Shown: positions 4,884 through 6,100 of the stretch, piece after piece | Numbering within the stretch: the stretch's first letter is position 1 | How the letters are laid out: every line of letters begins with the position of its first letter | From: Solobacterium sp. | Lineage (GTDB): Bacteria; Bacillota_I; Bacilli_A; Erysipelotrichales; Erysipelotrichaceae | DNA length: 6,100 bases | Assembly (NCBI GenBank): GCA_016284975.1 | Contig: JAEEPV010000113.1 | Location: 1 to 6,100, forward strand | Reading direction: 5' to 3' | Program-made: the position numbers and the translations under genes | Notes under the pieces: model-generated | What the model saw: the letters and a program-made list of their open reading frames with translations, nothing else | Databases searched by the model: none | Told to the model about the DNA's origin: nothing

Positions 4884-6100
4884 TCATTCTGCTTTTATAA
4901 GTTGTATATCAAATCCTTTTCCGGCCATGAAACCGTGTTTATCACTTGTTGCTACTGCGCCAATCCTGTCAATATAAGAACCGCATCCATCCCACATGTC
5001 GATATGTTTCCCACAAGGATTCATAATAATACCGAGAAAATTTCCGTAAGTATCCGTTGCTTTGATTCCTTCGTTTCCCGGAACGTACTGCAGTTTCAAT
5101 TTTACTCCGATTTCAACATCTGCGGTTTTCTTCATAAAATCATAAACCACGAGACGATCAAACTCGCTAACGATCCAATCGACCGTATCATCGATTCTTT
5201 CTTCGCTCATCTCGACATATTCGATTTCACAATAATCAGGCAGTATGAACGCATTATCATCCTCGATCTTTTTAGCATATGATTTGAGCGTATGCAATCT
5301 ATTGCAACCAAAGAATATAAATGATCCGCCATTTTTGGTTTCGTAATCATAATAGAAATATCTCAAGCGGCTGGGCAACGCAACATCCTCCAGCCTTGCG
5401 CATTTCAAGAACGCTCCGTCTCTGATATTCAATAACGACTCCGGTAATTCTGCCCTTTTCAGTTTCTTGCAATTCGCAAACGCGTATGCTCCGATATACC
5501 GATACCCCAAAGGAATGACGATGCTTTCCAGCTCTAGATATGACTCATCAGCATCGCCGAATCGATCCGCAATGCCTATAACTTTCTTGCCATCGATCGC
5601 CGTCGGGAACAGAAGTTCCTTTTCCTTGCCTCTGTAGCGACAGATTTCTATTCCGTCTTCGCGTTCTTTGTAGACCCATGCCTTGTTTGTTACCTGGGGA
5701 GGGTCGGCCTCATCGATTCCGGTCATCCGATATAATTCGCCATCGATCTGAACTGAATAGTCCATGGTTCTAAACATCTTATCAAACGGAGCGTTATAGA
5801 TGACCGGCTCGATATAATCACGATCATAGACCGCTTCCGTTGTTTCCCGGAAGATTTCATCCGGAAAATACTTGTTGATCCATTCGTTTTCGCTATGCTG
5901 GTTATACTCAAGCATTTTCTTATGAGCGTCTGTAAAAAACGGATATCCGCTTTCTGAATACAGCGCTCTCATGCCATACCAGAGATTTTCGAAAAAAGCC
6001 GCTTTGCATTCAGGAAACTTTTCTATTACGGAAGAATCTTTTGTTGTTGCGCGATAAATGCCCTCACAAAACTCAGTAACCTCAATCAGTTTGCATTCCT
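4884..6100 (-). CDS. LRR_5-containing protein with C-terminal HIRAN-like domain, 5' end cut by window edge
   Basis: The frame is open from the right edge to the TGA at 4886-4884, giving at least 404 residues. An internal ATG at 5972 is unlikely to be the start: no ribosome binding site precedes it, and the 42 codons upstream read as ordinary protein (CKLIEVTEFCEGIYRA, FFENLWYGM). The true start therefore lies outside the window. Counting from the first whole codon, residues 1-140 are helix-rich and unrecognised. About 145-240 is LRR_5, with an entry strand (CRYRGKEKELLFP) and units around YIGAYAFANCKKL and NIRDGAFLKCARL. About 285-325 is an acidic helical segment. The last 80 residues follow the HIRAN pattern L-x-L-x-x-x-P-x-N ... 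A ... G-x-x-L-G (KLKLQYVPGN, YGNFLGII). HIRAN domains bind DNA ends in some helicases, but no helicase or nuclease motif is visible here. Function is unknown. Confidence 0.88.
   Translation of the reverse strand, partial: ECKLIEVTEFCEGIYRATTKDSSVIEKFPECKAAFFENLWYGMRALYSESGYPFFTDAHKKMLEYNQHSENEWINKYFPDEIFRETTEAVYDRDYIEPVIYNAPFDKMFRTMDYSVQIDGELYRMTGIDEADPPQVTNKAWVYKEREDGIEICRYRGKEKELLFPTAIDGKKVIGIADRFGDADESYLELESIVIPLGYRYIGAYAFANCKKLKRAELPESLLNIRDGAFLKCARLEDVALPSRLRYFYYDYETKNGGSFIFFGCNRLHTLKSYAKKIEDDNAFILPDYCEIEYVEMSEERIDDTVDWIVSEFDRLVVYDFMKKTADVEIGVKLKLQYVPGNEGIKATDTYGNFLGIIMNPCGKHIDMWDGCGSYIDRIGAVATSDKHGFMAGKGFDIQLIKAE
4935..5114 (-). other. Possible degenerate HIRAN-like domain
   Basis: This region encodes VEIGVKLKLQYVPGN, then A-x-D-T-Y-G-N-F-L-G-I-I, then a Gly and Cys-containing stretch. 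The order of P-x-N, A and G-x-x-L-G matches the HIRAN core, but the usual Asp after P-x-N is replaced and the rest is divergent. It is a motif-level match made by eye. Confidence 0.33.

Noticed and set aside
1..6100. CRISPR array, tRNA, rRNA, insertion sequence or phage module
   Set aside because: No short spaced direct repeats outside the LRR coding repeats, no tRNA-like clover leaf and no transposase or integrase sequence were found.

Overview
The window holds a run of six genes, all on the minus strand, so gene order runs from high to low coordinates. Good AGGAGG-type ribosome binding sites precede four of the five starts that lie in the window. The code is standard, base composition is moderate, and the proteins carry cytosolic LRR_5 (BspA-like) leucine-rich repeats. 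Together these suggest a Gram-positive anaerobe of the Clostridia, such as a gut or rumen Lachnospiraceae or Oscillospiraceae. This placement is inferred from protein style; no taxonomic marker gene is present.

Layout in direction of transcription. (1) 6100 to 4884: the 3' part of a large gene whose start lies beyond the right edge. It has a helical N-terminal region, a short LRR_5 block and a C-terminal domain that resembles a degenerate HIRAN domain. (2) 4868 to 4524: a 114-residue, very acidic protein of unknown function. (3) 4507 to 4262: an 81-residue, very acidic protein of unknown function. (4) 4149 to 1792: a 785-residue protein with a long LRR_5 solenoid, a beta-rich domain and a terminal helical module. 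(5) 1664 to 327: a 445-residue protein with LRR_5, then the same kind of helical module, then LRR_5 and a terminal cap. (6) 324 to 1: the first 108 residues of another LRR_5 protein, cut by the left edge. Gaps between genes are 15, 16, 112, 127 and 2 bases. The first three genes and the last two therefore look tightly coupled. No convincing terminator or complete promoter was found inside the run, so a single operon that also continues on both sides of the window is the simplest reading.

None of the LRR proteins whose N-terminus is visible has a signal peptide, and none shows a membrane segment, LPXTG motif or secretion repeat. They are therefore probably intracellular, unlike the secreted BspA adhesins that gave the repeat its name. 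The cluster looks like a paralogous family built from a few exchangeable modules: an entry strand of the form Y-x-G-x-D-x-x-V-I-I-P, 23-residue LRR units, a helical module ending in a LL-x-[YW]-[KQ] motif, and a terminal cap. The likely role is protein binding or recognition, but partner and pathway cannot be read from the sequence. There are no RNA genes, CRISPR arrays, insertion sequences or phage genes, and no stretch longer than 127 bases lacks a gene.
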